DNA of 6,252 nucleotides, taken from contig NZDM01000016.1 in assembly GCA_002690085.1 (NCBI GenBank), forward strand, positions 2,461-8,712, in the 5' to 3' direction. The DNA is from Flavobacteriaceae bacterium (GTDB taxonomy: Bacteria; Bacteroidota; Bacteroidia; Flavobacteriales; Flavobacteriaceae). Both the position numbers and the translations under genes were made by a program. Shown here piece by piece: positions 5,823 to 6,252 of this stretch. How positions within the stretch are numbered: the first letter of the stretch is position 1; each line of letters starts with the position of its first letter. Under the pieces are notes generated by a model. That model was not told the DNA's origin. It searched no databases and saw only the letters and a list, made by a program, of their open reading frames with translations.

Positions 5823-6252
5823 TTACTTAAAAACTAGTAGCATAAAAACGGCGTAAAGCAGCACTAGAAAAAAGCCTTCTTTGAATTGTAATTTATGGCG
5901 CTTTGTCAGTAAAATCAAAGGCAAGATAACCGCTACAAATACCAACATCCAAAGCACATCACTTGATAGAATTTGATCATCTTCAATAGGAATGCTGTCT
6001 ACCATTGCGGTCAAACCTAAAACGGACCCAATATTGAAAATATTAGAGCCAATAAGATTCCCTAACGATAGGGCTTTTTCTTTTTTTATGACTGCAATAA
6101 TCGATGCAGATAGTTCTGGAATACTAGTGCCTAAAGCAACCAAAGAAACTGAAATAACAGCTTCACTAACGCCCATTTGTTCGGCCACTACAATAGCGCC
6201 ATCCACCAACCAATCCGCGCCATAATACAAGGTAACACCTCCAAAGGCAAGC
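5823..6252 (-). CDS. Na+/Ca2+ exchanger family protein (CaCA, YrbG-like), N-terminus beyond the window
   Basis: The frame is open to the window edge and shows the last 142 residues of a protein that is usually 310-320 long, so the first alpha repeat is not visible. The second alpha repeat is clear: GVSEAVISVSLVALGTSIPELSAS, with Thr42, Ser43 and Glu46 (numbered from the window edge) at the ion-binding positions, then GNLIGSNIFNIGSVLG (64-79). Hydrophobic helices follow near 91-111 and 120-141, separated by a basic loop KRHK. The family exports Ca2+ from the cytoplasm in exchange for Na+ across the inner membrane. An apparent TTG at 6230 is not a start, since homologous sequence (LAFGGVTLYYGADWLV) continues beyond it. 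The gene converges on the lipoprotein gene with 7 bp between stops and no hairpin between them. Confidence 0.93.
   Translation of the reverse strand, partial: LAFGGVTLYYGADWLVDGAIVVAEQMGVSEAVISVSLVALGTSIPELSASIIAVIKKEKALSLGNLIGSNIFNIGSVLGLTAMVDSIPIEDDQILSSDVLWMLVFVAVILPLILLTKRHKLQFKEGFFLVLLYAVFMLLVFK

Noticed and set aside
5762..5838. ACTAGT repeated near 5762 and 5833 across the convergent junction
   Set aside because: Six-base palindromes recur by chance; there is no further matching sequence around the two copies and no sign of an attachment site.
5992..6225. Plus-strand open frame of 77 codons opposite the exchanger gene
   Set aside because: It is antisense to the conserved alpha-2 repeat; its composition is that of a reverse-complement shadow.

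Overview
The window looks like core chromosome of a Flavobacteriaceae-type Bacteroidota. The DNA is AT-rich, no gene has a recognisable Shine-Dalgarno sequence, and the divergent intergenic region carries TAnnTTTG -7 boxes of the Bacteroidota type. Two lipoproteins have short signal peptides, and several proteins belong to families typical of this phylum (DUF4296, DUF4271, the DDQVHFREPG type of dihydroorotase). I see no insertion sequence, phage gene, CRISPR array, tRNA or rRNA.

Layout. (1) Positions 1-897 (+): the 3' part of an extended SDR / NAD-dependent epimerase gene that starts before the window. (2) Positions 3399 down to 854 (-): a tight three-gene operon read as polyprenol-monophosphomannose synthase, dihydroorotase (pyrC), DUF4296 lipoprotein. 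The first junction is TAA directly followed by ATG and the second is a 4-bp ATGA overlap. The last gene overlaps the epimerase tail-to-tail by 44 bp. (3) Positions 3400-3473: a short divergent promoter region with one -7 box on each strand and a perfect inverted repeat (10-bp arms) ending directly at the start codon of the rightward gene. (4) Positions 3474-4889 (+): a DUF4271 multi-pass membrane protein followed 12 bp later by a HemD-like uroporphyrinogen-III synthase. (5) Positions 4970-5815 (+): an uncharacterised lipoprotein. (6) Positions 5823-6252 (-): the C-terminal part of a CaCA-family Na+/Ca2+ exchanger whose N-terminus lies beyond the window.

How the genes fit together. From memory, the block epimerase / DUF4296 / pyrC / mannosyltransferase / DUF4271 / hemD recurs in Flavobacteriia, so this is probably ordinary conserved neighbourhood rather than an accessory island. 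The leftward operon combines lipid-linked mannose donor synthesis, pyrimidine synthesis and an exported lipoprotein with no obvious biochemical link. The rightward pair joins a membrane protein of unknown function to a tetrapyrrole-type enzyme. The points most worth a second look are the divergent promoter with its palindrome and probable leaderless start, the DUF4271-HemD pairing, and the altered metal-site motif of PyrC. I did not find convincing evidence of an undescribed defence or mobile system.
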